Positions 42,300 through 55,559 are shown, counted from the stretch's first letter. The stretch: 64,000 bases of DNA from Mixophyes australis (GCA_036250195.1 JAVHZZ010000006.1:186309850-186373849), one strand, 5' to 3'. The notes: generated from the letters alone by a model not told the origin. Numbers and translations are program-made.

Positions 42300-44867
42300 A
42301 GCCTGGCAGATATACACCTTAAAAACGTGTATATCTGCCCTTTGGGCCTAAATTTGCATCTTCCGCACACAATATTGCTAACCCAGGTTGTTGTGATACA
42401 TCCTGCACTATTGGTCCAGGCTCAGCAATGAAGCTTGTAACCTTTTTCCAGAATGTTTGAACTGCAGGGCATTCCCAGAGTAGGTGCCAGAAAAAGCCTG
42501 GCACACACCAATACAGAGACACCAAGACAGACTGGACTTGTCTTCTCCAAAAATAGCTATCCCTATAGGAGTAAGGTATACCCTATGAGTAATATAAAAT
42601 GTAATTTGTTGTAATCTAATAGATAAAGTAGACTCACCATGGCCACACATTATAGTGTCACATTCATTATGCTGCAAATTTCCTAGTTCGACCTCCCACT
42701 TCGTACTGAGAATGACCATATTTTGTTCTAGAAGCAAAAGGAAGAGTACAAAAAAGAGATTAGTTTCCTCAAGCCTAAAGAATAAATGAGTATCTTGCAG
42801 GGGACTTTACTGTTTATAGCTGGAGGTTGAGCTTTAAACCGAGCGACCAAAGCATGGCAAAGCTATAGATACCTAAAAAACATTACATCAGGGACATTGA
42901 ACTGCACCATAAGCTTCAAATTATTTAAGAGTGTTAGTGGAATATAGTTGCCCCAGCGAAATTACACCACAGTGCCACCAATCTTGCCCACCTCCCAATG
43001 AGGCCAATGTGACAAGTTAAAAGAACACCATAAGGGGGTATCAGGATCAAGACCAACACCTCCAAAAAGTTTATGAGCTATATCTGGGACATTTATGGCT
43101 TGATCAGCCAAGAGTGTTCTAAAGCCTGACTTTTTTATCCTAACAAAGCCTATAGAGAAAAATCCCTCCTGTTTAACCAAAATGGCACGAAGGCCTTGGC
43201 TCTCACCATCCATGGCCCATTGCTGTATATGCATCAGTTGGGTTGCATACTTTAAAGAGAAAAGCAATCTAATCCTAGGTCTTTTTCCACCAAAACCAAA
43301 CCAAAACATGATGGTCAATTTTACGAAAGACTTGCGGAAGAAAATACACTGAAGACTGCTGTAATACATAAAGGATTTTAGGTTGGATTATCATATTAAT
43401 TAGGCTTATTCTTCCCAACTCAGACAGGGGAATTTTTGCCAAACTTGAGGCCTGTCTTTAAGACCTATTATTTGTAACCCAGCTATTTAAACATAGATGT
43501 CCATTGTAAAGGTCACCGTCTGAAAGTTTGTTCTAGCCCAGCTTTCTTTTAAGTAAAAATATTTGATTTGTCCCAGTTAATTTTAAGTCCTGAGAATGAG
43601 GTAAATCCACTTGGAGCAAGGAGTCTATGGACTCATGCACATTAGACAGAAAACAACAACATATCTTCTGCATATAATGCTATCGTCTCTGTCCATTGCT
43701 ATACCTCAAGATCATGGATAGCAGGATATTTTCTAATTATGCAGGCAAGCAGTTCAATGGTCATTGCAACCACAAGAAGTGAAAGGGGGCATCCTTGCCA
43801 GATACCCCTGCCCAGAGCAAAGGTAGTTTTCTCCAACTCTCTCACCACCTTTGAGACCCTATGGCTCTAGCATATCTCTACAAAATGTCTAATTTCTACA
43901 ATATATCACAAACTTGCCCCCTCCACTTCAGGCCTTAGGAAATCCCCCGAACTTGCTTGGGAAAGAGACCATGGTGGAACTTTACTAGTAGAAGAATGGT
44001 CTGAAATTTATGAACACGCAACCTCCAGTTCGATTTGTGTCAAAATAAATGAAAATGTTTACAAAGTGATGTATCGGTAGTACTATGTGCCCTCGCGTCT
44101 CCATAAGATCCTCATGGACTCTTATGATTGCTGTTGACAGGGTTGCTCCCTGGAGGGCACCTTTCTCCATATCTAGTGGGGGTGCACAAAGCTTACTTGC
44201 TTTTGAACTGAGGTTAAGCAATTGATCCAATCGATCCTCCAGATTGATATCCCTCTGGAGCCCCAATTTTTTCTTCTATCCTTGGGAGCACCCTCGGCGA
44301 CCCGTCATCAGAACAAGTTAGTTCGGCATATCATCTTGGCAGCTGCCTACCAAATCGGTGCGGACTGGCGACAACAGGCCCCCCCACCCTTACAGTGCAT
44401 TATTAATAGAGTATGGCAGACCCAGCGTATGGAATATATAACCAGTGTTATTCGCAATTCTTCGAGATCCTTCACCAAGGTGTGGGACCCATGGGTCTCT
44501 TTTTTCCAAGCCCGCTCACCTTACTTATGACCTCTCTTGATTCTGCACTCTCCCTATTCCTGCCTCGTCCTCCCATTTACCCTGATCGCTACCAAGGACA
44601 TTAGCCACTCTTCTTCGCTCTCTCTTCTCTTTTTTCCCCGTCTATCCTTTTGTCTCCTCTTTTTTCTATCTTTCTGTTCTTAATATAAAATCCTTGATCG
44701 ACCTTTTCCTTAAATATTGATTTCACCTCTGCATTGAGTGAGTTTGTGACTACGCTGGTTGTAGTTACTATATAATTACTATGCCTATATTTTCATGCTC
44801 TCATTGTTGGTTGTACTTTGTTGTTTGATCATTTCAAAATAAAACTTTAAAATTTTTTTAAAAAAAT
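42300..44867 (+). mobile_element. L1 ORF2 copy with inverted 5' part
   Basis: On the minus strand, from about 43960 down to 42320, decayed ORF2 reads RT motifs (QGCPLS near 43795, ALYAEDMLL for the YADD box near 43660, LKINWDKSNIF) and then the post-RT region to WHLLWECPAVQTFWKKV (42490-42430). From about 44225 the plus strand reads the following C-terminal part (NKLVRHIILAAAYQIGADWR, KVWDPWVSF) to a stop near 44528, then a 3' UTR with AATAAA (44839) and an A-rich end near 44867. The two halves are consecutive pieces of one ORF2 in opposite orientations. Many stops, so not active. Confidence 0.75.
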
Positions 44868-44989
44868 CCCCCCTCCCCCCTTTCCACTCTTCATAAAAAC
44901 TTTTCACCTCGTACTTGACTCCTACCCACAAGCCTGTTTCCCTGAGTGGCTACCTGCACCACTCAGTTTTCAGAAATACGGTTATGGGT

Positions 44990-45027
44990 GTGTGCGTGTG
45001 TGTGTGTGTGTATGTATATGTGTGTAC

Positions 45028-45060
<33 letters not shown>

Positions 45061-45075
45061 ATGTATATATATATG
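44990..45075. repeat. (GT)n/(TA)n microsatellite
   Basis: Alternating TG and TA dinucleotide runs. Confidence 0.95.
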
Positions 45076-47860
45076 ACCATTAAAACAGCTTGCTTAAGAC
45101 ATAATCTTTCATTCAAATACAGATGGTTAGTATGGTGTTGTTTTGTGATAGAGTAGACATAGGTCACTGTGTGACTGGAGTGAAGCTGGTGATTGCCTTG
45201 AATTGAGGGTATTGCTTCAACATTTTGATATGGAGTCCAATAATTTCTTAAGCCCCTTCTTGCTTGCCAGACATTCAACACCTATAACATCAAATCAAAA
45301 CACTTGTTGGTTCCATCTTCTGCCACAAAATGTGTCTGCTGCGCTCAAAACCACTATCACTGTTTCATGAATCACTAAATACTATTCCCAACTTCCACTG
45401 TTTTCATGTACATTATATAAATATTCATCCATGGCCAACTACACGTCTACAACTTATAGACATCCAGCACAGCTATTTTTCTTAGGATCTTATTACAAAT
45501 CAGGATACTCCATCCAAGCATGAAACCTATTACTGCATTTTTTTCTGCCTCATTTCATGTTTGAAGTATAAGATATAATATAACCACTTGAGTTTGTGGT
45601 TATTTCAGGCTTGGCTATTATCTAGTCTTTCCCTTCTCTTCCTGTTACCATCTTGTAGAAGCCAGTCAAACCCCACACTCTGTATGAAGAGCGGGACGAT
45701 GTATGACGCCGACCAAGTATACCAGTAAACAGGACACTACATTTTCCATTATCTTTGGTATGCAATACAAAAGCGTCTCCGAAATCTCATTACTTTCCTT
45801 CCACCAATCCATCGCATCTGTGGCCTTGGTCTAGTACACCAGTAATCTCTCATCTCTCCTTCCTAATAAAAACTCGGTCTCTGTTTAACTTATGGATATA
45901 ATTAATGTAAGAAGTTAACAGTTTATATACCTCAATGTCATGGAAAATACTCTCTATTTATCAGTCAGGTTTAATTTTTCATAAATGTGCAGTGTAAATA
46001 TAAGTTATTCTGCAGAGGGAAATATGCATATTTGCCTTTCACTGATGTCTGCAGGAATTGTCATGACTTTCTGTCGTGTACTGTTTAGAATTAAATATCT
46101 GTAAGACACTCATTCTTGATTTATACAATGGCAAGAGAAATGACAAATATACTTAATTTTTTTAATTAAAAGGTAAATGTAACCAAAGTGCCAAAAGTGC
46201 AACTATTTCCCACACACAGTATATACCTGTTTCATACCTCAGTTCCTAGTGTATGGATAGGATGCATTCTCATTTATATTGGCTGAGCTTATAACATGGC
46301 TGAATCCGCTATGTGTAGTACACATTACAGATCAATTATGAACACAGGCGTTGCTAGGCTCCTGAAAAACATGTTCACCACATAACCATATTCACATTAT
46401 GTATTATAATTTATTTATAAAAAGAAGAATTGTTAAACAACGCTGTTCATTGAGAGGATCATGATGCAAACAAATTACATACAATTATATGAACAGATAG
46501 TAAAGATGGCCCTACACAAATGAGCTTGCAATCTAACAGGCATTGAAGTCAAATAATTGGATGAAGTCATTCTAAATTATTAAATATCGATTGTAGACGT
46601 TTCCTGTACGATTGCAATTAGTATGCACCAGCGTACAAGGGTTAATTACACAACATCATAGGAAAACAAAGTAAATACACTTACATTTAGTAAAAAGAAG
46701 AGAAAAATCATCACCGCACCAGGTACAGATTGTTGACACTTTCCTAAATATTTAGTAAATGTAGTTTTTTAGGAAACAATTAGTGTCCTAAAGGGTGCAC
46801 CCAGAACATAACATCAACATGTCAAAAAAAGAGAAAGAAAAGGATGTGCATAAAAGGGGCACTCCGGGGTGGTCATGTATTAAAATGTATAATTTTATTA
46901 GATATGCATTAAAATAAACTAAGGTTGGGTAGAGACTGAAATATCTAAAATAAACTATAAAAAAGTTGTAATAGTGAATTAAAAATGCAAGATAAATTGC
47001 TTGCCCTCAGCTACTACCATATAAATGAGTGCACATAAATATAAATGCAATTCATTTGGACATGACATAAAATGATTATGTCATTTATAAACTTAAGGTC
47101 AATTCTCCATAAAAAAAGCTTTTGACTATAATGGCTAGCAGTAGATATCGCTGTGTCAGCTTTTAAATAGGTTCTACATATTATATTGAAAAAGAAGAAA
47201 AGGCTATTTTCCATTTATCTCCAATGCCCATACGTATCCAGATTCCTAGAGATTCAGGCATAAACTCCACTTAGAGTACTGGTCGAGGAGGCAGATAAAT
47301 GTAATGCCTGAATTATTTTTCAATATAATATACACCAATGTGATTACTATTCTAAGTGGAAGCAAATGTATATATATATATTCAAGATACTACACTATCT
47401 TTTTTATGATTTTTCTCTCGATTGAGCAATGCTTATCAAGACCTCTATGATGAAATAACATTGGATGAACATTACACTAGGATATACTTAATTAAGTGAT
47501 AGGTGTATGGCTTCCGTTTCACATTACCTCTGCATATGCACGATTAACAAGGATGATACACATTGATGGATATGGTGAATGTCTATAAAGTTTATTGTTC
47601 TATAGAAGCACTATGGGTTTTTTTTAAATTTTATTTGAGAATTTGAAGTCACATCAAGAGGAATCTGGATTTAAAAGGATACACAAGCATTTTTCATGTG
47701 GTATAGAAAGAAATGAACACATAGGAGCAGGCAAGGCCTGATCAACCAATATCCTAATCATACTGCAGCCAAAAGAATTTGTTAAATTTTACCAAGTGTT
47801 TTTGTTTTGTTTTGTTTTTAAATGTCAGTGGTCGCTTGTTGGGATCTCGCTATGCAGCGA
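45076..47860. other. AT-rich spacer
   Basis: No gene, RNA or clear mobile element that I can support in this 2.8-kb interval. Confidence 0.4.
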
Positions 47861-47861
47861 G

Positions 47862-48002
47862 GCAGCTAACAGCAAATCCAGTGCTGTTAGCTGCCCTGTC
47901 AGTAGAGCTGCGGTTCTCTTAGTTTGGTCTTGTGAGATAACCACTTCTCACGATACCAGACTAAGTACAGACCGCAGCTGTACTGACAGGGCAGCTAACA
48001 GC
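47862..48002. repeat. Long hairpin with a competing third arm
   Basis: 47883-47904 pairs perfectly with 47981-48002 (GCTGTTAGCTGCCCTGTCAG type), and pairing continues with few mismatches to a small loop near 47940. A second copy of the right-arm motif GCAGCTAACAGC lies at 47862-47873, so the left arm could fold with either. It is probably the core of a foldback element; the flanks show no clear target duplication. Confidence 0.8.
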
Positions 48003-48149
48003 AAGCGCATATGCTGCCGTGTTGCACGAAAGAAGAACCAAAAATTGTTTGCTGTGCAGTGCTGGAGGCTGAAAAAGAAGGGGAGCAGTGCCAGAAGAGA
48101 GGACGGTAGGTTTAAACTACTGCTTAAATATCAGGGCGGAAAAGGATGT

Positions 48150-48865
48150 GATAAATTGTCTAGAGGGGTTGAAGGATGGGGGGAAGGTGATGAAATGGCT
48201 GGTGGAGGGTCATGAATTGGTCCACATGATGTGGAGAATATTAATGGAGCCTGTATGTTGTGGGGTTCACTTATTGGACAATATGAGGTCAATTCTTGAA
48301 TAAGAATTATGAACCTTTGGATAGTATGGAAGTTGACCTGCCACACATCAAACAGATCATATTACGCCAGAACAAGGGGAATGTGATTTATCCATTTTTG
48401 GGTCTAGAGTCAAATTAAAATCACCTAAACAACCTTTACGCATATTATGGACCTCCTCACACAATGATTTAAGAAAGGGAATTCCTAGAATTAGGGGCAT
48501 AGTGAAATACTCTAGTCACTTCTTCTAAGACTCCAGTGAGAATAAAAAATATACAATTCTTATGGTCTATATTAGTACAGGGTAAAGGCACTATGAATAA
48601 TAGTTACACCATTCCTTTTAAAGGGTCCGCTAGCAGTGTAGCATGTTGGGTATCTAGCATCACGAAAAAAGGGCAGGGCTTGAGAGAAAAAATGGGCTTC
48701 TTGCAAAGTTATAACATCTGCTCTATGTTTAAGAGAAGTGGTAAGAGCTGACCGTCGGTTGTTTGGAGAGTTAATCCCCCTAACGATCAAAGAGAAAAAT
48801 TTAACCATAGTCTTGCAAAAGGATAGTACAGATGTAGCGCACTGTGGAAGGGCATCTGAAGGCAA
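48150..48865 (-). pseudogene. L1 ORF2 endonuclease fragment
   Basis: The minus strand reads the N-terminus of an L1 ORF2: VKFFSLIVRGINSPNNRRSA, HRADVITLQEAHFF (the catalytic QE context of AP-like endonucleases), YTASGPFKRNGV and further on GDFNLTLDPKMDKS. It then decays toward 48150. Only the endonuclease part remains; the RT is absent, so it is not a typical 5'-truncated copy and was probably cut by later rearrangement. Confidence 0.8.
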
Positions 48866-48869
48866 TGCT

Positions 48870-51800
48870 TACAGAAGTGAGATGTGTCCCTAGAGTAACT
48901 AAGGGGGGAGAGACAGGAAATAGGGAAAAACATGAGAAATGGAGAAGGGGATACCGATCTATCCCAAGAAATGGGAGGGAAGATTGTGGCAAAATGTTTA
49001 ACACATGAGGTTGGTGAATGGGAACACCACCTATGCAACACAATGAGCAATAGGATGAAATAATTTACTGAGACAATTGTTAAATAAGTCAAAGAAATAA
49101 ACATACATTCAACAAACAATCAGCAACAAATGACCAGACTGATCGTCTCAAATACAGTATATGGAAAAAAAATTCTAAATCAACCCTAATAGTGAATGTG
49201 TTTTTTACTTTCCAAACAAATATTAGCAAACTTTTCTCGTGCTTATGACCTGGTTGTTTGTATGTATATGTGGGTGTATGTATGCTCGATGTAAAGCTGA
49301 CACATGTGAGACAGGTGCATAGCTGGACGTATCTTGAGATGCCTACAACTCGGCATATGGGCATAAATATGCACATTTATTGACATCCTTAGTATAAGTA
49401 TAAGTTAAAACCCGACATGCATCCAATTCCACATCAGGAACATAGTGTGTAGTCAAATTGGACATAGATGGTTATTTGGGACTAGCAGCAGGATCTTTCT
49501 ATCATCTGTATCCTTAAAGGATGACTTGATAAACGTTGGCTTTATCTTTGATTTTCTCTTTTTGTCTCAGCTTATGTTTTGTACACATAAAGTGCACCAG
49601 TGCAAGCATAATTTTCTCATGCTTTAACAGTTTTATCCAAACAGAAAGGTGACTAAAGGTCTATGTGCCAGGAAAAGCTTCATTTATACAGATCCCTTTT
49701 TAATTCTCCAGGAGACCTTTTCAAACTGCAATTTCTTTCTTACACATGATCTCAGATGACTAGGAAATGATAACGGCAACGCTTATTGATCACTAAGTAC
49801 CAAAGACTGGACACACCATTAACCCTTTCACTTAGCCACAATATAGTGTGTACTAGTAAGCAGCCTCTGTGGTGGTAGGTTGTACTACCGGTGGTTATTC
49901 AAAAGTTTGGTAGCAAACATGGAGCAGTGAAGTTTAATAAATGTGCAACTATATTGCTGCTGTATATATGTAATTATATTGCTGCTTATATGTAGCTACA
50001 GATGGCTCACGTTTTTTTGTCACAAAACTTTTGTCCATCTAATTGTGACTGGCCACCATGTACATACACTGAATTACAGTGCATACTCCTTGCTTTAGGA
50101 TTTGGTAGATCACTCCAGATGCCTTAAAGAAACATGCTTTACCTGTAATTCAAAAACATTCTAATAAACTCCTGGTTCATTCATTCATATACTAGTACCT
50201 ACAGAGGTGACTGATGAACACTAGAAGCATAAAAAAGTGTTTCTATGGGTCACAAAGAATGAATGTCTGTTTGCAGCAGATGTAATCATTTCAGAACATA
50301 GATGATAACTCACAACATGTCAAGTGATCAAGCAGTGTGCCCTCTCTGAGCCGCCTGTCCTTAGTGCTGGGAACTTGCTTAGGAGAAACAACTTGACCCA
50401 GAGCTTTCAGTCACCATGAATGGCAGAAGTATTATGAACCTGGGAGCTCTTAACTATGATGCAATTAGAAAATCAAGGGTTAATGGTATCAAGCATGCTG
50501 TGCATACATGGTTGGATAAGCACATTCAATTTAAAGGCAAACAATAATGAACATGATTTTAGTAACAAAACGTTTTTTTTGTGTAATATATACATAGAGA
50601 TTACAGGCCCAAATCAAAATTGTGCCCAGCAGACTTAGCCAACAGAACTTCCATAGAGGCATTTTGACAGGGAACGCACTAGGCAGAGTTCTGGCTGGCA
50701 GGTTTTCCATCAGAACCACTATGTGCTGATTATGTGGAGGTTACTAGAGACGGCCTCGTTTATTGGCTTCTTAGTATATAGAAAGAGATGATCACAGCTT
50801 TAGTTTATATAGAACATCCAGATGAACAAGACACATATGAAGGTTCTGAGGGGTGAAGCCACACACTGCAGCCACCAGCCTAGTCTTTAATTATTGCATT
50901 ACTCTCCTTGCTTGCAGTCATACCAGTCAAACGTGGATGCACAGATTACACCAGACAGACCATTGGGGGCATTGGCTGCTATAATCATTCTAAAGTTCTA
51001 CTTTTGGGTGGAGATGCGTGAAATTGCAGCAAAATGTCACACAAATAGAATTTTTCTGGTGGAATAGGATATTTTGTGTGGAAATTGATAATTGCTATTT
51101 TGACAGTGTTTATGACTGGTGGACATGTGAGAAGAGGAGGAACTTCAGAAAGCTGCAAATGCAGCTGCAATCCCTGCAGGACCTTCCTCAGTGTTACTGG
51201 GATGTGCAAGATGAGCAGGAAGAGACCACAGAGGGCCTGGTACTTTGTGTTGAAATCCAAATGCATTTTGTTCACTGTCAAATTGGGTAATCAGGAGAAG
51301 GGAGAAGGGTGAAGGAGTGCAATTTTTTCTTTTTGCAAACTCAAACCTGAAACGACAAAATGAAGATTTTGAACTGCAAGTTCAAATTGGGGTCTATAGA
51401 CTAAGCTCCTCCCTTCTGGCCCCCTTTGGAAAAAAAAACCCTCGGCTTGCACAAGTGGGACAGCTTCTCTTACAACTGGGCTACTCCCTGGTTTTGCCTG
51501 CATGTTGTCAAGTTAGCAAGGGAACTGGAAAGAGTTAAGCCCAACTTGTGGAAACCAAGGGCTAGCCACAAGCTCATTAATGACTAGGACATGATTAAAT
51601 CTATTCCAGGGAACCATTTGGAAAGTAAAGTAAAGTGTGAAATATGTCCCAACTGTCCCTCTTGTTGGGACAATACATTATTTATAGAAAAAATAGCAAA
51701 ACAAGCAAAACATAATAGAGAGGTCATTTTTCACAGCTTGTGCAATGCCTACTAAAATATGAAGTCGAGAGCTGTAAATTAAGGCCATAGGAAAAAGAAC

Positions 51801-52055
51801 TCCAACAGCCTTGTGGAGAAGGGAGTCATGGAGCATTATGACCCAGGACAGTGGTGGATTCAGGGAAGGGGCAGCAGGGCACATGTCAACCTGTCATTAC
51901 TTTCCAGCACCCTGCTCCCTTCTTCCTATTTTTCTCATTGACTCTCGGGCATGACGTCATCATGTCCCGACGCTGTCAATCAGGAGCCACGCAGAAAGGA
52001 GCCACTGTCAAAAGAAGAAGACAGAAGAAAAGAAGACCATAGGAAGGCAAGAGGA
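48870..52055. other. Spacer
   Basis: No supported gene. Open frames around 51000-51540 have no recognisable motif. 51850-52050 has a GC-richer stretch (GCATGACGTCATCATGTCC) that loosely resembles the interior of the hAT-like element at 60420-60480, so an old relative of that element may underlie it. Confidence 0.35.
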
Positions 52056-52680
52056 GAAGGGAATGAAGAAGGGGGCGCTGTGTGGTGATGAAGAAGGGAG
52101 CACAGTGTGGTGATGAGAAGGGGGCACAGTGTGGTGATGAAGAAGGGGCCGCAGTGTGGTGATGAAGAAGGGGGCACAGTGTGGTGATGAAGAAGGGGGC
52201 GCAGTGTTGGTGATGAAGAAGGGGCCGCAGTGTGGTGATGAGAAGGGGGCACAGTGTGGTGATGAAGGGGCCACAGTGTGGTGATGAAGAAGCGTCCGCA
52301 GTGTGGTGATGAAGAAGGGGGTGCAGTGTGGTGATTTAAGAAGGGGGCACAGTGTGGTGAAGAAGCGTCCGCAGTGTGGTGATGAAGAAGGGGGTGCAGT
52401 GTGGTGATTTAAGAAGGGGGCACAGTGTGGTGATAAAGAGGGGGTGCAGTATGGTGATGAAGAAGGGGGCACAGTGTGGTGAAGGAGGGGGTGCAGTGTG
52501 GTGCTGAAAGAGAGGGAGCAGTGTTGTGAAGGAGGGGGTGCAGTGTGGTAAAGGAGTGGGAGCAGTGTGGTGAAGGAGTGGGAGCAGTGTGATGAGAGAG
52601 GGGAGCAGTGTGGTGAAGGAGTGGGAGCAGTGTGATCAGAGAGGGGAGCAGTGTGATGAAAGAGGGAAAAACTGTGATGA
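52056..52680. repeat. 22-25 bp purine-rich minisatellite
   Basis: About 26 degenerate units built on GATGAAGAAGGGGGCACAGTGTGGT. Units after 52480 are shorter (GTGAAGGAGTGGGAGCAGTGTG). The plus strand is strongly G/A-rich. Open frames of 90-154 codons on the minus strand come from the repeat. Confidence 0.92.
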
Positions 52681-52889
52681 ATGGTTCCATTTCAACAAAA
52701 TAAAATTTTACAAAATAAGGTGCCGATTTAAGATGCTGATGGTCTGTGATCATTATACTACCCTGTAGTGGCAATACAAAAGAGCTTATAATAATGTGCA
52801 CCCATCACCTACATATATTGAATGCCTCCATTTTATGGGCCGAGATAATCTGTTCATGGTATGATGCACAATCATATGTTAGTGATTTC

Positions 52890-53665
52890 CATTGCCTGCA
52901 CCAACCTTACTGCTCTTCCCCTGCCTGCACCAACCTCTCTGCTCTTCCCTTGCCTGCACCAACCTCTCTGCTCTTCCCTTGCCTGCACCAACCTCTCTGC
53001 TCTTCCCCTGCCTGCACCAACCTCTCTGCTCTTCCCTTGCCTGCACCAACCTCTCTGCTCTTCCCTGGCCTGCACCAGCCTCTCTGCTCTTACATTGCCT
53101 GCACCAACCTCTCTGCTCTTCACTTGCCTGCACCAACCTCTCTGCTCTTCCCTTGCCTGCACCAACCTCTCTGCTCTTCCCTGGCCTGCACCAGCCTCTC
53201 TGCTCTTACATTGCCTGCACCAACCTCTCTGCTCTTCACTTGCCTGCACCAGCCTCTCTGCTCTTCCATTGCCTGCACCGGCCTCTCTGCTCTTACCTTG
53301 CCTGCGCCAGCCTCTCTGTTCTTCCCCTGCCTGCGCCGGCCTCTCTGCTCTTACCTTGACTGCACCAGCCTCTCTGTTCTTCCCCTGCCTGCGCCGGCCT
53401 CTCTGCTCTTACCTTGACTGCACCAGCCTCTCTGTTCTTCCCCTGCCTGCGCTGGCCTCTCTGCTCTTACCTTGACTGCACCAGCCTCTCTGTTCTTCCC
53501 CTGCCTGCGCCGGCCTCTCTGCTCTTACCTTGACTGCACCAGCCTCTCTGTTCTTCCCCTGCCTGCGCCGGCCTCTCTGCTCTCACCTTGACTGCACCAG
53601 CCTCTCTGTTCTTCCCCTGCCTGCGCCGGCCTCTCTGCTCTTACCTTGACTGCACCAGCCTCTCT
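52890..53665. repeat. 29-bp pyrimidine-rich minisatellite with a 58-bp higher-order section
   Basis: About 26 units of a 29-bp motif (CCTGCACCAACCTCTCTGCT + CTTCCCTTG). Up to about 53270 units are mostly single; from there a two-unit 58-bp pattern repeats about six times, with one unit carrying GCGCCGG and CTTAC, the other CACCAG and GTTCTTC. The unit has no stop in any forward phase, so all three plus frames are open for over 150 codons. I do not read this as protein-coding. Confidence 0.93.
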
Positions 53666-53669
53666 GCTA

Positions 53670-54125
53670 TTTCCTTGATATAATAATAAAACAATCATTA
53701 TACTATATTGGTAAATGGGTCATTGGTAGCAACATATTTGCATTATGGTGTCCTTCCCGTCTGTCATTTTTTTCGGTATTCGCCCTTAGTCCATGGTATT
53801 GGGGATAATGGAGCCTTTCTCCTTTTTTGAGACGGCCTGAAAACCATACACTTTTGTACATGGGTGATAGGAAGCACCTCAGGCTATCAAAGAAAAAACA
53901 TAATAAGAATAATCCTTTAAATGAAAACAGGGGTGTAGAAGGTGCATTTAGGGGGGCTGTTCCGTTTTCCAGCTGGGTAAGCAATATTTTTCTCCCCAAA
54001 AATATGCTATTTCCACCTTCACTTGTGTGGTGGATATTGGACCTTGCCTTATCATTTCAATAGGAAGCACCCAGGCACATTTTATATGGGACCATACATT
54101 TTCATGCATGCCAAATGTCCTGTCA
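53670..54125. other. Spacer
   Basis: No gene or repeat structure supported. Confidence 0.4.
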
Positions 54126-55090
54126 CACATACACTATATGGACAAAAGTTTTCGGATGCTTGACCATGACAACAACAGGGACTGTAATGACATTGTATTC
54201 AAATACATATACTTTAATATGGTGTTGGTCACCCTTTTGCAGCGATAACAGCTTCCATTCTTCTTGGAAGGGTTTTCTCAAGATGTTGGAGTGTTTTTGT
54301 GGGAATTTGTGCCCATTCATTCTGTAGAGCAGATACGGATGTTGGACGAGAAGACCTGGCTCGCAATCTCTGTTCCAGTTCATCCCAAAGGTGTTCAATG
54401 GAGTTGAGGTCAGGGCTCTGTGTGGGCCAGTCAAGTTCTTCCAAAGCAAACTCATCAAACCATGTCTTTGGAGTCCTTGCTTTGTGCACTGGGGCACTGT
54501 CATGTTGGAATAGAAAAGCCTTCCCCAAACTGTTGCCACAAAGTTGGAAGCATGGTATTGTCCAAAATGACTTGGTATGCTGAAGCATTAAGATTGCCCT
54601 TCACTGGAGATAAGGGGCCTAGCCCAAACCCTGAAAAACAGCCCCATACCATTATCCCTTCTCCACCGAATTTCACAGTTGGCATAGTGCAGTCAGGCAG
54701 GTATTGTTCTCCCGGCATCCGATAAACCCAGACTCGCCCATCTGACTGCCAAACAGAGAAGCGTGATTCGTCACTCCACAGAACACTTTTCTACTGCTCC
54801 ACAGTCCATTGTCTGTGTGCTTTACACCACTCCATCCGACGTTTGGCATTGGTCTTGGTGATGTGAGGCTTGCATGCAGCTGCTCAGGCATGGAAACTCA
54901 TTTCATTAAGCTGCCGCCGCACAGTTTTTGTGCTAACATTAATGACAGTGGAAGTTTAGAACTCTTCAACTATGGAATCAGCAGAGCCACGGTATTACAG
55001 CACCATGCTTGAAGTCACTGAGCTCTTCAGAACGACCCATTTTGTATCACAAATGTTTATAAATGGAGATAGCATGGCTAGGTGCTTGAT
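54126..55090 (-). mobile_element. Tc1/mariner element, decayed
   Basis: The left end TACACTATATGGACAAAAGT is a Tc1-type terminal repeat. The minus strand holds a broken transposase: MGRSEELSDF (near 55045), then [23 protein letters not shown] and LDWPTQSPDLNSIEHLWDEL, the last two with the Asp and Glu of the DDE catalytic triad. Several stops and frameshifts separate them. The right terminal repeat is not seen after about 55090, so that end is truncated or eroded. Confidence 0.9.
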
Positions 55091-55559
55091 TTTCAACATC
55101 AGGGGGCTAGCATAGGTGCTATTTTTTAGGCCTCCTCTTTAAAGTATCTTTACTGGAAAATCTAATGGTTAAACCCCTGTCCTTGCTGACAGACAGGATG
55201 ATTGCTACCCCCTTTCCCCCCCACACACACATTTTATTTTGTATTTGTTTAAGCAAAAATGAAATAAATTGCTATATTTAAGCTGTTCTGAGCTTTAACC
55301 ACATAGATAAGCTATTGGAACTTTGTCTTGAAAACCTCATTACATGACAGAAAATGAGTCTGAAATTTTCCACAAATGCGAACAGGTTTGGTATCCAAGT
55401 GTCAAGTAATCAAATTGATTTGTTCAGCTATATTTGTACATTTTCTATTATGTTATGTGATCCTCTTGACAAATAGTTAATCTTCATGTCTCTCAGGGCA
55501 GGGGGTGCACTGACATCATGAGGAGAAGGGCACAGGAGAGTGATGGCTATAATTGGGAG
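55091..55559. other. Region upstream of gast
   Basis: About 470 bp between the Tc1 remnant and the gast promoter. No gene. Distal promoter elements of gast may lie here but none is recognisable. Confidence 0.4.

Noticed and set aside
52008..52801. Histidine/proline-rich frames on the minus strand
   Set aside because: Translation of the purine-rich minisatellite, periodic and without any domain.
52746..53475. Open frames of 155-223 codons rich in Leu, Ser, Pro and Cys
   Set aside because: They come from a 29-bp minisatellite that is open in all three forward frames; no start context, no non-repeat domain.
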